Assembly (NCBI GenBank): GCA_047495785.1
Contig: JBLDXI010000003.1
Location: forward strand, 3,720,001-3,784,000
Length of the DNA stretch: 64,000 nt
Direction: 5' to 3'
Source: Lepidodermella squamata
Taxonomy: Eukaryota; Gastrotricha
The notes beneath the pieces are model-generated. The model did no database searches. It had not been told where the DNA came from and worked only from the letters and a program-made list of their open reading frames with translations. Below, piece by piece: positions 11,401-20,937 of the stretch. Numbering within the stretch: position 1 is the stretch's first letter; every line of letters starts with the position of its first letter. A program made the translations under genes and the position numbers.

Positions 11401-13828
11401 ATTCCAAAGGCCCAAACGTTTGATTGCGCAGAGAATTCCCGATGTAACAAAGCCTCAGGTGCCATCCATCGGATAGGTGCCAAGGTATTATCGGAAGACA
11501 CGTGTACATCTTCACAAAGGTTTGAGAAGGCGAAATTGCCGATTTTCACTTCTAACTGGCCGCCGTCATCGTGAACCAGCACATTTGCAGCCCTCAAATC
11601 GCGATGTAAAACGTTTTGCTGCTCTAAATGCGCCATCCCAGCCGTGACTTGGCTCATGATGAACAGAACGTCATTGAGTTGAAAGTCGGCAACATTCGAA
11701 TCGTTCTTCAGGTAGCGGAGCAACGATCCGGCGTTCATAAATTCGTAGACGATTTTAATGGGCTCAACGTCGTTGCAAATTGCTATCATCCTGACTAAAT
11801 TATCGTGGTTAAATACAGCCATTAATTCGCGCCTGCGAAATCGCGAAGATTCTTCGTATAGGTCTTTTGGCAATTGTTTAACGGCGACGTCAAAGCCGCA
11901 AAATTTTCCTTCAAATACTCCTCCAGAAATAGGCTTTCCTATAGTAATTTTATCAGACGGTATCAATAACTCTTCCGACCTTGGAGGCGAAGGATTTCGG
12001 GGAAACGGTGCTACTAGGAAGTGATTCGGATGAGTGGCTAGAGAATTAACTGAAAAATCACAACATTCTATCAAGTACCGTATTTCTCGAAAATTTACCG
12101 CGGGCTATATTTATGAACAAATGATTTTTGATTCGGGTTGTATTAGGGAGTGGGGATATATACGGGTGTGCTGTTTAATTGCGAATCATCACAAAAAGCC
12201 GCGAGCAATTCGTATTAAGACGACGTTTTTAGATTGTTTTATTTGTCGATTCAGTGAAAATGCGAGGGAATACTTGCGGTGCCGCTTTCGCTTGTCTTCT
12301 TCGGACACCTGGACGGAATCTTGAAGACGATCAGGAGAGCCAGCCATCATCGATTCCAGAAGGTTAAAACGATTAAGAAGGATATGAAAATGTTAAAATA
12401 AAACTCTGTGTCTCAGCTAGTGAATGCTGAATGGGCATTTTCTGCTGGCTTATGAATGGTGCCAAGATCAGACGTTGCGAAGCTGCTTACGCGATAGCTA
12501 ATCACTGATTACGATAATGCGTCATTAATAAGGCTTTTCTTTTGTTCCAACGCATGCTTCGCCCAAATTAAAATAGCTGTGGTACAATTTCGAGGCCTGG
12601 GTTAAATATGAACAAACGATTTTTTCGTCGGGTTGTATTAGGGAGCGGGGATATATACAGGTGTGTCGTATATTTTCGAGAAATACGGTATTTGTTGGAA
12701 AATAAACTCTTACCTGTGTAAAAATCAACCAAATCACAGATGTTTTCGAAGGTTCGGACCGGGAACGAAACAAAACAACCATAGCCATCTTGCAAAAAGG
12801 TAATCTTCAGAGCAATTTCGAGTGAAAAAGACGTACATTTTTGAAGGTAAAATTCGAACCTGATAATGGCAAATGTAAGGACTGCCGTCTTCTTTAGTTC
12901 CAAATCTCGCGGATAATGCCATGAAACGGCTATGGGCTGAGGGCCGTATGAGAAACCTGCCTGATGGAACATTTGGTCTCAGCAACCAAACCATCGCTGT
13001 CCTCCGATTGATGTTGAAGAAAAATCTAGGAAATTCAGGATTAGGATTATAAAAAAAATGTGACATTCTAAGTTTTTACTCTTGATCTCTAATGTTAGGA
13101 GGCCGGTCTAAAGACTTCTTCCTTGTGACGCACGAATTTGGCACGAAGCCAACTTGATCGGTTGCCAAGTTTCGGAGGTATACTTTATCGGAAATTTCTC
13201 GACTGAAAATCAGGGAAAATTGTAAATATATTATTTGCAATAAAATGAAATCCTCACTCGGATGGCTCAGTTATGAGTTTATCTCCATTTTTTACTGAAA
13301 GACAGCCATCTTGTGAAGATTCGTAGTCTGAAATAGCCAGATATCCGAGCTTGGGAATAGGTGTTTCTGATAAAATTAAGATTTCAATTAATTAATCTTG
13401 ATTACGATGATGCCTATACTTTTTCCAGTCGGCACGGCTAGAATATTTGATTCCGCCAATGTTGATTCGTCATCAATCAGTGTTAGCTCAGCTCGAACCT
13501 CGTAGTTGGTATCTTCCTCTAGGTCCATCACCGTGCACATTCTCCCAGGCTTATCGGAATACGCTATCACCTCACTTTGCGAGCAATCGATCCAAGCGAA
13601 ATCACCCGATTTTCGATACATGAAATCATAGCGGCGCCTCATTGCCGTTGAATCACCGCCGACTGGTTTCGCGTAGATATCGATCACGTTATACCGGACT
13701 GAGGCGAAGATCAACAGCTGGATGGATTCATCGTTTTTTTGAGACGCCTTAGAATGTTGTAGTGACAATATTGCCTTCTGGCTTCGCACTGAGCTGGATT
13801 TGCGTCGAGATGGGAAACAGCATTTCAT
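8420..13828 (-). CDS. FN3-SH3-SH2 Src-like kinase 3, predicted pseudokinase, possibly decaying
   Basis: Exons (minus): 13828-13420, 13366-13258, 13202-13080, 13025-12860, 12804-12714, 12049-11357, then the C-lobe in 8655-8420 after a 2.7 kb intron. Start is MKCC, so the Gly2 myristoylation site of the paralogues is missing. FN3-like domain, weak SH3 and SH2 with GRFLIRPS follow. The kinase domain keeps VAVK and HRDLRAAN, but DFG has become NFA, the Gly-rich loop is degraded (ISGGVFEG) and the helix-F Asp is Asn (SNVWAFG). The last exon (ELCPDGLYEK, DPNSRPTF) is interrupted by in-frame TGA (8627-8629) and TAG unless a 60-bp intron (8644-8585) is removed, leaving an 11-nt exon (8655-8645). Expected to bind partners rather than catalyse, or to be on the way to a pseudogene. 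Confidence 0.75.
9208..10664 (+). CDS. Transposon-derived gene inside the kinase 3 intron
   Basis: Exons 9208-9966, 10026-10217, 10254-10664; 453 residues. The last intron is only 36 bp; the stronger donor at 10204 would shift the frame, so this junction is uncertain. The N-terminus is basic and charged (AERTAKWRSNLSQKQKADIR). The middle (FCRRHGENLIGKTKFQKLRP, then VCVCVVHENV and a cluster C..C....C..C) resembles, from memory, uncharacterised transposon-encoded proteins common in invertebrates (KFxxLRPxW ... VCVCxxHQNV). The C-terminal part instead has KRPATAAA repeats, an acidic stretch and a Cys-rich finger (CARCDISWSEW ... CSWCFEWFCFICSRK ... CSEC). The catalytic core expected in the full family is absent, so it is a truncated or domesticated element. 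Antisense to its host gene. Confidence 0.6.
10320..10440 (+). repeat. Coding tandem repeat of about 24 bp (KRPATAAA)
   Basis: Five imperfect units encode KRPATAAA, KRPATAAA, KRPATTAS, KKPATASA and KRSATAS in the third exon of the transposon-derived gene. Lysine-Pro-Ala units of this type suggest a flexible basic linker. Confidence 0.75.
12076..12690. mobile_element. TA-flanked MITE with CCGTATTTCTCGAAAAT ends
   Basis: Inverted ends TACCGTATTTCTCGAAAAT and ATTTTCGAGAAATACGGTA frame 615 bp in the intron between the SH2 and kinase exons of gene 3. A block with TCGGGTTGTATTAGGGAG and GGGGATATATAC occurs twice in direct orientation near the two ends. No transposase frame. Confidence 0.75.
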
Positions 13829-14686
13829 TTTACCGAATTATAAGTCTGATGTGGGCTACTGAAACATCAATTTGACTGATATCGGGTGCCTGCTTACACA
13901 TGGAGATAAATAAGGACGCATTAATTGTTTAAGCAGATAAATTTATCATACTTGCGTTATTCATGTTAAAACAAGATAACAATGTCGCAAAATTCCAGGA
14001 ATATTTGTTTTTAGCAGAAAAAGTTGATGACACACCTTTTCTCGGTAGTCCGATTTCTGAGCAAATAGAAACGTCACCGTATAGCGCCATTGAAGGGCAA
14101 AAATGGACTGGAGAGCGAAACCGAATTTTGAGACGCACGACTGATGTCAAAGGATTAATTTTGAATGTTGCGGTGGCTTTGAAACACTTCAGAAAGAAAT
14201 TAAGGGAATAAATATAGACTTCTTGCTTCCCGCGTGAACAATTGAAAATTGAAAACCTCTTTCAGATTCTGGAAGGTGCGTTTGAAAAAAACCTTGAAAC
14301 TCGCATCAAGGTGTAACTTTTCAGGTTAGTTTATTCGTATAGTGGATATTCGTACTTGAACGGCTTTCCGGTTGCGTAATATTCGAGGTTTTTTGATCAT
14401 AAGCATTTAAAACTAAGAATCATATCTCATCTAGAATTTTGAGATAACTTGGCCTTATCAAATTTGCAGGCAAAATCATGCAATTAGAGTTGGAAAGCTC
14501 AGGGAACCTAAAAAGTACCGAACCTTCGATCGAACTTTATCAAAATAGGAAAAGGCTCCTGATTTTGTCACCAGATTTGATAGGGTCAAGTTATCTCCGC
14601 CTTGCTGAAACAGCGGCTGGCTGCTTCTGTGCTGTTCAATGAGATCTCCTGAGGTTCGACTCCAAGTCCATCGGCTCTAATTTTTA

Positions 14687-15323
14687 TGCACATATTCAGG
14701 CCCGCCTAAGTTTTCCTCCACGCGCGCACTCTGATTGGTCGGCCACGCACTCAATGAATGATAAAGGATAACTTTCGAATTTACCGGCGGTTTTTATATC
14801 AAAATGAAATTCATTAAATTTGGAATCGATTGAATATGGTGTTCTCGCTCGAAAAATGTAAAGCGAAAATGTTTTACGAGCATCCAAAGTAATGCGCGCA
14901 CGCACTAGTGAGCGCGCGCGTTAACGGAAATTCAAACGACAAATTTCCATCACATCGTAAAAAAAAATTGCTTTACATTTTTCGCCGCGCGCGGTTTTTA
15001 AATGCTAAAAACTATGTGCGGACACAAATTAAACTTGTGCGCGCGCAATTCTGCAAGTCCTAACGGTTCATTAAATTTCAATTTTAAATAATTTATTCCA
15101 TACGAATTTTTGATAAGAATATTCAGTTTTTACTGCTCTGTCCAATAATGTGCTATCATGATCGTGGAAAAATTTAATTGCAAAAAGAAATTGGGGTATA
15201 ATTCGAGATTTTGTTTGCTCGCATTGTGCGCGCGCTCACACGTGTTGCGCAATCGCACGCACGCAACGCCGACCAATCAGAATGCGCGCGTGGAGGAAAC
15301 TTAGGCGGGCCTGAAAATGTGCA
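14687..15323. mobile_element. GC-rich MITE with long inverted repeats
   Basis: The left arm (GCACATATTCAGGCCCGCC, then CTAAGTTTTCCTCCACGCGC and a run to GATTGGTCGGC) is matched in reverse by the right arm ending GGCGGGCCTGAAAATGTGC; arms are about 55 bp with a few mismatches. The interior is rich in CGCGCG. No ORF or clear target duplication. Confidence 0.75.
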
Positions 15324-15519
15324 ATTTTTATGATCATCTTATATTTCTTTCCAGTTTTTTCGGACAGTTTTTATTCGGCATCAAACAAGATTTCAAAACT
15401 TCCACTTCTCACTTTGGTGCAATTCACGCTTACTATCTAGCTCATTTCAAACTCTTCGCTTTTCATCCAGAACATTTCAGAATTCTCGGAGAACTGTGTG
15501 ATGAACTGACAGGCCTGTC

Positions 15520-15525
15520 TTTATT
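15520..15525 (-). terminator. Poly(A) signal AATAAA of the proline-rich gene
   Basis: Minus-strand AATAAA begins four bases after the stop codon at 15529-15531. Confidence 0.45.
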
Positions 15526-15528
15526 CAG

Positions 15529-15960
15529 TCAGCCTCCCTCTTGTGTCTTCTGGATCTTTGCATTCTTGTTCGGTGCAGTTCTGACTCTTGGCGGCTCCGG
15601 ACGTGGTGCAGATTTGCCAGGGACCTTCGAAGAACCAGCAGTTCTGACGCATGGCGGCGACGGGGGTGGTACAAATTTGCTAGGAACCTTCGGGGAACCA
15701 GCAGTTCTGTCACTTGGCGGCGGCGGCGGCGGCACTGGCACTGGCACTGGCTCTGGCGGCGGCGGCGGCGGCCCGACCTCCGGGATATCCGGCTTTTGGA
15801 AAGGCGGCTTAAGTTTATGAAGCGGGCCGCGGCGGCTCTGCTCGAAGAGAACATCGCTAAGAACGACGCCGACCTTGTTGTGGTAAAACAACATTTGGAA
15901 CCCCGTTTATTCACAAGTGAAAGAGCTTACGAAAAGTGCGAAAGCTACACAGCGCAGCAT
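15529..15960 (-). CDS. Small secreted proline-rich protein
   Basis: Exons 15960-15931 and 15873-15529 (57-bp intron, phase 0) give 124 residues. Splicing joins MLRCVAFALF to VGVVLSDVLFEQ, which reads as a signal peptide; neither exon alone has one. The mature part is Pro-rich (PPPPPPEPVPVPVPPPPPP) followed by about three imperfect units beginning VRTAGS.KVP.K. No cysteine framework or enzyme motif. Could be a cuticle or matrix-type protein, but this is only composition. An AATAAA follows the stop. The acceptor is AAG rather than CAG. The opposite strand has a Gly-rich frame that I take as its shadow. Confidence 0.55.
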
Positions 15961-16829
15961 TATTTACTAAAATTGAGTGTTTAAAAAAGTAACAGAGTAT
16001 ATTTACAAAGAAATTAGTTGAGAAGTGAATTAGGAGCTGCTAACCGTCTTCCATATCAGCCACGTGAGTCACGCGATCGCCCTCACGCACCTGGCATCAA
16101 AGCAAATAAACAGCCGATCAATGGGTTTTTTATCTATCAACCCTGGCCAAAAAGTGATCTCGAAAGTGAACAGTGCATACAGACACATGTACAGACATAG
16201 AGCCTCCGCGAAACTTTTTATTCCTATTCAATAGCTGCCTTGAAAAACATTAAGCCTCTGGCCGGAGGGTGAAAAACACGTTTTAAGCTGTCGGTGTACA
16301 CTGTTGGTTTATAGCCAAAACCAGAAGAAATGAACTTTCCAACTTCTGACTAAGTGCTGATAAGACCACGAGGAAACATTGATCAGGATTGAACTACACT
16401 TTCTCGCGATTCACTCAAATTTTGTTCTCTTTGAATATCGTGTGGAATAATCGTACCTAGCAAAATTTCGGACAAATATCATATTACTTGCTCAATGCAG
16501 GCAGGGTTTCGGTTTGTTGGTTTTCTTTGAAATTTTGCGTTTCACTCAAGTGGAAAAAATTATTCGGCACCTGTCTCATTTACTAATCGTTGGTCATTCG
16601 TGTTTAACGTAATCGCGACAAATAAAGGGCAATGAGAAAATGGTCGTAGAGAGCTTTTTGATTGATTGAACTCGGCGAACCTTGAAAATTTGCTGAAATT
16701 AATAATTTTTTAATTATAATTTTGTTTGTTTTATTTTATTAAATTCCCGAAACGCTGCATAGGAATCAAAGCAGGAAAAAACATTTCAGAATGTCTATAA
16801 TTCAGTTCGGTTGTATTAACTTGTTAGAT
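15961..16829. other. Intergenic
   Basis: No gene seen. The right end holds the 3'UTR and poly(A) signals of the inositol oxygenase gene. Confidence 0.55.
16730..16740 (-). terminator. Two overlapping poly(A) signals of the inositol oxygenase gene
   Basis: Minus-strand AATAAAATAAA lies about 90 bases after the stop at 16830. Confidence 0.5.
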
Positions 16830-17901
16830 TTACCAATTCAAAACACCAGGAATGTACTTATCAATCAAAGATTGATAGTAAGGCTTAAGAGCCTCGACAT
16901 CTGGCAAAGTGTTGCTCTTAGAATACAAATCGAATTGACTGAAAAAAAAACAAATTATTCAGGTTAACGTAAAACCCAAATTTTCCTTTGCTTACTTGAA
17001 TCGCAAAACCCACTCCATCATCTTTTGGTCATATTCACTTTCAAAATACTGATAGTCGCGAGCTGTGTGCCAAGCTGAAAGGAACAATTTTCTAAAAAAA
17101 ATTCGAAACATTTCTGAAGTTCGACTCACGGTAGAAGGAATGGTATCGAACGCAGTAGAGAGCTTCGGCTGGTAAACGGCACTGAGGGGCGTTTTTCAGA
17201 ACGCGGTACAGGTATTCATCATGGCCCCAGGACATGGTCAAATTTTCGATTCCACAATGTTCTTTATACATGCCCAACTTGGTGCTGTAGACCGGGTGAT
17301 TGAAATCAGGGTTCTCAGCAAAACTCTCCAGACCGAAAACAATTTTCGGGGACGGGGCACATCCCACAGGGAAAGAGTCGCCAACAGTGCTGTATTGGGG
17401 CTCGCCGTATAGCGCCATCAATTTACCCAAATCGTGGATGAAACCGGTTAGTTGGAACCAGTCGTTGTCTGGGTACACCTCACGGATACGTTCAGCTGTT
17501 TGGTAGGCGTGGAACGAGTTCGCAAAGTCAACATCCGGATCACTTTCGTCGACAAGATCGTCCAACATGTCAGTGACTTCCATAATAGTTTTTTGGGCAT
17601 GGTTAAATTTCAGCCATTCCTCATGCTGAGCGACATAAAATACTACAGGTGGATTTTCTAAGTTTAAGGTAGCTATACCTTGGATTTGACGTAATCCACG
17701 CATTGATATGTATGCATGTTGTAATAGGTCCGCTTGACCCGGTCATGGAGCGCATTCGATTCGTCATAAACTCGATACGCTTCTTTGTCCTTCGAAGCTT
17801 CGAAGGGGGTTAACAAGTTGTTTGCGACTTCAATTAGCTACAAATTAATTAGAATTAAGACAATCCTTTCATTTGTCCTATAATTAAAAGTAACGTACCA
17901 T
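16830..17901 (-). CDS. MIOX: Myo-inositol oxygenase
   Basis: Exons (minus): 17901-17899 (the ATG alone), 17837-17679, 17625-17130, 17074-16996, 16938-16830; 281 residues against about 285 in vertebrates. The enzyme opens myo-inositol with O2 to D-glucuronate using a di-iron centre in the cytosol. The family core is conserved: LVDESDPDVDFANSFHAYQT, HDLGK, FPVGC, SWGHDEY, YHSFYPWHTARDY and the end YYQSLIDKYIPGVLNW. The His/Asp iron ligands (H..., HD, H, H, D) lie in these motifs. The start is unusual: only the initiator codon precedes the first intron; the next exon begins LIEVANNLLTPFEAS. Divergently arranged with the GPCR gene 474 bp away. Confidence 0.93.
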
Positions 17902-18375
17902 TGTGTTTGGGAAATGATAGAAAAAGCTTCAACTGGTGTGGGATTTCGTCGTATACCTTTTTATCTGACCTTTTTGTCACAAACTGGAGTTGATAACAAC
18001 CTGCTTGCTGGCATTAATTACAGCATGCACTCCCATCGCGAATATGCCAGATACAGTACGACACTAGACAGGGCGATGCGCTGTTGATAAAACTCACATT
18101 ATCATATTATTTGTTTTCCGCTTCACTTTTTCGCGGTCAAAACCACGCCTTCGCATGTCCATAAACAGAGCGTTATCAACTGCCAACTTGGGTAAAAACG
18201 TGATGTTTCTCCGATATCGGTTTTCTTGAAGCCCGACATCAAACATGTAGACACCTCATGCGTCATAAAAACAGCCACACCGGGTAGCAGGATCAATCTG
18301 GCTAATTACTCTATAAAGTTGTAATCCTGCGAAGATGAGAGAGCAAAAATATTTTTATAAAAAAATACTGGCAAC
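17902..18375. promoter_or_regulatory. Shared upstream region of MIOX and the GPCR gene
   Basis: The two start codons point away from each other across 474 bp, so this stretch should carry both promoters and 5'UTRs. I see no TATA box or other motif I can defend. Confidence 0.4.
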
Positions 18376-20803
18376 ATGTTCAGATTTATAGCCTTGATAA
18401 CCGTAGCTCAAGTATGTCAAACGGCGTTTCCTAAAAAGCCCCACGACATGTCGATGTTAATCTTGCTACCTTTGACTGGTTTGTCTTATCGGGATTCCAT
18501 AGATTACATCCATTCTCTCCCATTCAGGTGACGAGCCAAGGACTGGTAAAGGCTGTCGAGCTGCAGCTGAAGTAGCTCTGAATGCAGCCAACTCTCAGTC
18601 AGAGATTTTGCCTGATTACAACCTTGTCCCAACTTACATGGATGAGGGCGCCGTTTCAGGTCTATCGTCTCGATCAGTTGTTTCATTTCGGCGCAAATTC
18701 GAACTATCAACCGAGCTGATTCAATCACCTGTGATGGTCGGACCATACTTCGCAACAGGATGCATGGCTCTAGGGCGGCATATCCATGAGCTGGATATGT
18801 TGACTATCTCAGTTGGCTGTAGCACACCTCAAGCGACGGCGAATCGTCGTATCTTCCCGAATTTGTACCGACTCAGAGTGAGTGGCGAATTCGTCGCTTG
18901 TCCGCAAATGCTTTTTATCCGAAATTTTGGTGGGTGGAATCGATTTGGTATCATCTCATACTCGGGCAATGTTTTCGACTACACCATCGCAATCTACCTT
19001 CAAAAAGTGGCTATAGCCGAGGGGTTTAACATCGCCTACTTTGATGTAGTCCCCGATTTCACAGAAGAAACGATGCATCTACTGAAAGAGTCTGATTCCA
19101 GAATTATCGTAGCTGATATCGCGGTTCCATTAATGATGATGCGTTTCCTTTGCCAAACTTATCAGCTCGGTTTGACTGGGCCGAAATACGTATTCATTAT
19201 GCACCCAGCAGCTTACGTCGAGCCAACAGTAATGCCGGAAAAAATTGGCGAGAATTGCACGAGGCAAAACATTTTCGAGCAGTTAAACTACTCGATTTGG
19301 ATCGCATGGTCTGTTGTACCTTTGTCAGAGGGGAAAATGGCTCTGAAGTCTTCCCTTGGCTATGACTTCAGAGAATTCGAATTTCGATATCAAGCTCTAA
19401 CCAATTATTCAACTCCTGCCGATCATGACAAGCGTTTACTCTGCCATGATGCGACTCTTCAAGCTATCATGGCTTTGCATGAATCAGAAAAGATATTGAA
19501 ATCGTTAAACATGACGCTGAAAGACTACCAAATCAAACCGAGAGCAGTATCGAAAGTTGTCAATGCCACAATGGCCAACATTTCTTTTGTCGGTTTGAGG
19601 ACCGGGAAGTTTCGTTATTCGGAACGAGTCGAAATCGATGCTGATATACAGGTCGCCTATCAATGGACTCCAAGCAGCCAGCAACAGCAAATGTTGACGG
19701 AATTTTCCGTTTTTGAAAACGCGAATTCCAGCAAGTTAAGCAGTTACAGGGCTAGAGCTATCAGCAATCCGATTTGGCTCACTGCCAATGGCCAGGCTCC
19801 AAATGACATATCACAATTTGTTCACGACTTACAAACCGTTCCTATCGAGTTCTTCTGGTCCATTTGTGCAATATCGATACTCTCAATGATTTTCCTACTC
19901 CTTGGTCTTGCCAAGGCAATATTCGTCTATCAGAAGGAACCGGGCCATCACGGGTCTCTTCCGGTCAGTAAGACCGGTTTCACACTGGGCTGTATCTCTC
20001 TTGATCTCGCGGCAATATTTCTATCCATCACAGTCTATAAGGATATGAGTGTCGTATATTGCTTCATACAGCGTATTTTCTTGCTTGTTGGCCTCGCGTT
20101 GGTTCACGGCTACGCAGTTTTTCGAATGGTCTTCTATTTCCGTTGTAAAGTTCGTCACAATATAGATCGTTTATTTGCTGAACATGTCGCTCAAGGAATC
20201 TACCGATTTTCCGTCCATCATCCGCGTTTCGATAACAGGCACTCTTCCCTTAAGTCAGCCCATTCAAATGGGATAACAAAAAAGAATCATTCGACCAGCT
20301 CAGAGGGGAAAATGAAGAAAGACCTTGTTGGGCAGGAATTGTATGCGATAGTTGGCATTTCGTTCCTTATGCTAATATCAACAGCCTACGTAATATCGTG
20401 GGGGGTAGCCGCTCAGCCTCAATATTTACTGCATAACGTTACAGAGCTGGAGTACTTTGAATCGATTGATACTTACGTCAGTCACGAGGTTTTGATTTGC
20501 GACTCGTCGAACGATACAGCTTGGGTCCTAGGGATAACCCTTTTTCACGGTTTGCTCCTCGTTATTGGCAGCTTCCTAGCTTACGAGTTACGCCATTGCA
20601 CGAAGTTGATGATGACGTACGTCGGCTTCAATGTAAATCGTCTCGCTTTGGTCAACATGGCTGTTTTGTTTTTTGGCGCATTTTTATTGATGTTAGTCGT
20701 TCAGTCTCATATTGGGAAACTCATGGCTTTAGCAGTCATTTGCTTACTGTTTTCGTCCATTACTGCAGGCATTATGTTTATCCCATTTTTCAAACGTCCG
20801 TAG
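18376..20803 (+). CDS. GABA-B-like class C GPCR with almost no cytoplasmic tail
   Basis: Exons 18376-18478 and 18528-20803; 792 residues. Signal peptide MFRFIALITVAQVCQTAF. The Venus-flytrap ligand domain begins LILLPLTGDEPRTGKGCRAA, a close match to the GABA-B family start, and includes a GGWNRFGIISYSG segment and several N-glycosylation sites. Seven membrane segments fall at about 470-790: FFWSICAISILSMIFLLLGL, the region around GFTLGCISLDLAAIFLS, CFIQRIFLLVGLALVHGYAV, ELYAIVGISFLMLIS, WVLGITLFHGLLLVIGSFLA, NRLALVNMAVLFFGAFLLML, and ALAVICLLFSSITAGIMFIP. It ends IPFFKRP, so the coiled-coil tail used for GABA-B heterodimers is missing. Convergent with TRPA gene 1, stop codons 134 bp apart. 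Confidence 0.88.
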
Positions 20804-20937
20804 CGAAATTCAAGATTCTTCACATTCTTCTCACAAAATTCGAAAAAAAAGAAAAAACAGGTTCTTTCGTTTTCTTCTTACCGTAGTCTGAATATGAAAA
20901 TTAAATTTAACGACATTGTCAACTTCTTAAACTGCAA

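Larger units (their letters stand above)
13829..15528. other. Intergenic, holds one MITE and a doubtful small ORF
   Basis: No confident gene. A plus-strand frame at 13963-14211 (82 codons, starting MLKQDNNVAKFQEYL) has no recognisable domain or supporting signal. The right half is the GC-rich MITE at 14687-15323. Confidence 0.5.

Noticed and set aside
13963-14211. 82-codon plus frame starting MLKQDNNVAKF
   Set aside because: Reads plausibly as protein but has no family, neighbour or poly(A) support; kept only as a note in the intergenic entry.
15317-15820. 167-codon Gly-rich plus-strand frame
   Set aside because: It is the complement of the proline-rich minus-strand exon, which has a signal peptide by splicing and a poly(A) signal; the plus frame has neither.
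20497-20886. 129-codon plus frame overlapping the GPCR 3' end
   Set aside because: Alternate frame of TM5-TM7 coding sequence with no domain of its own.
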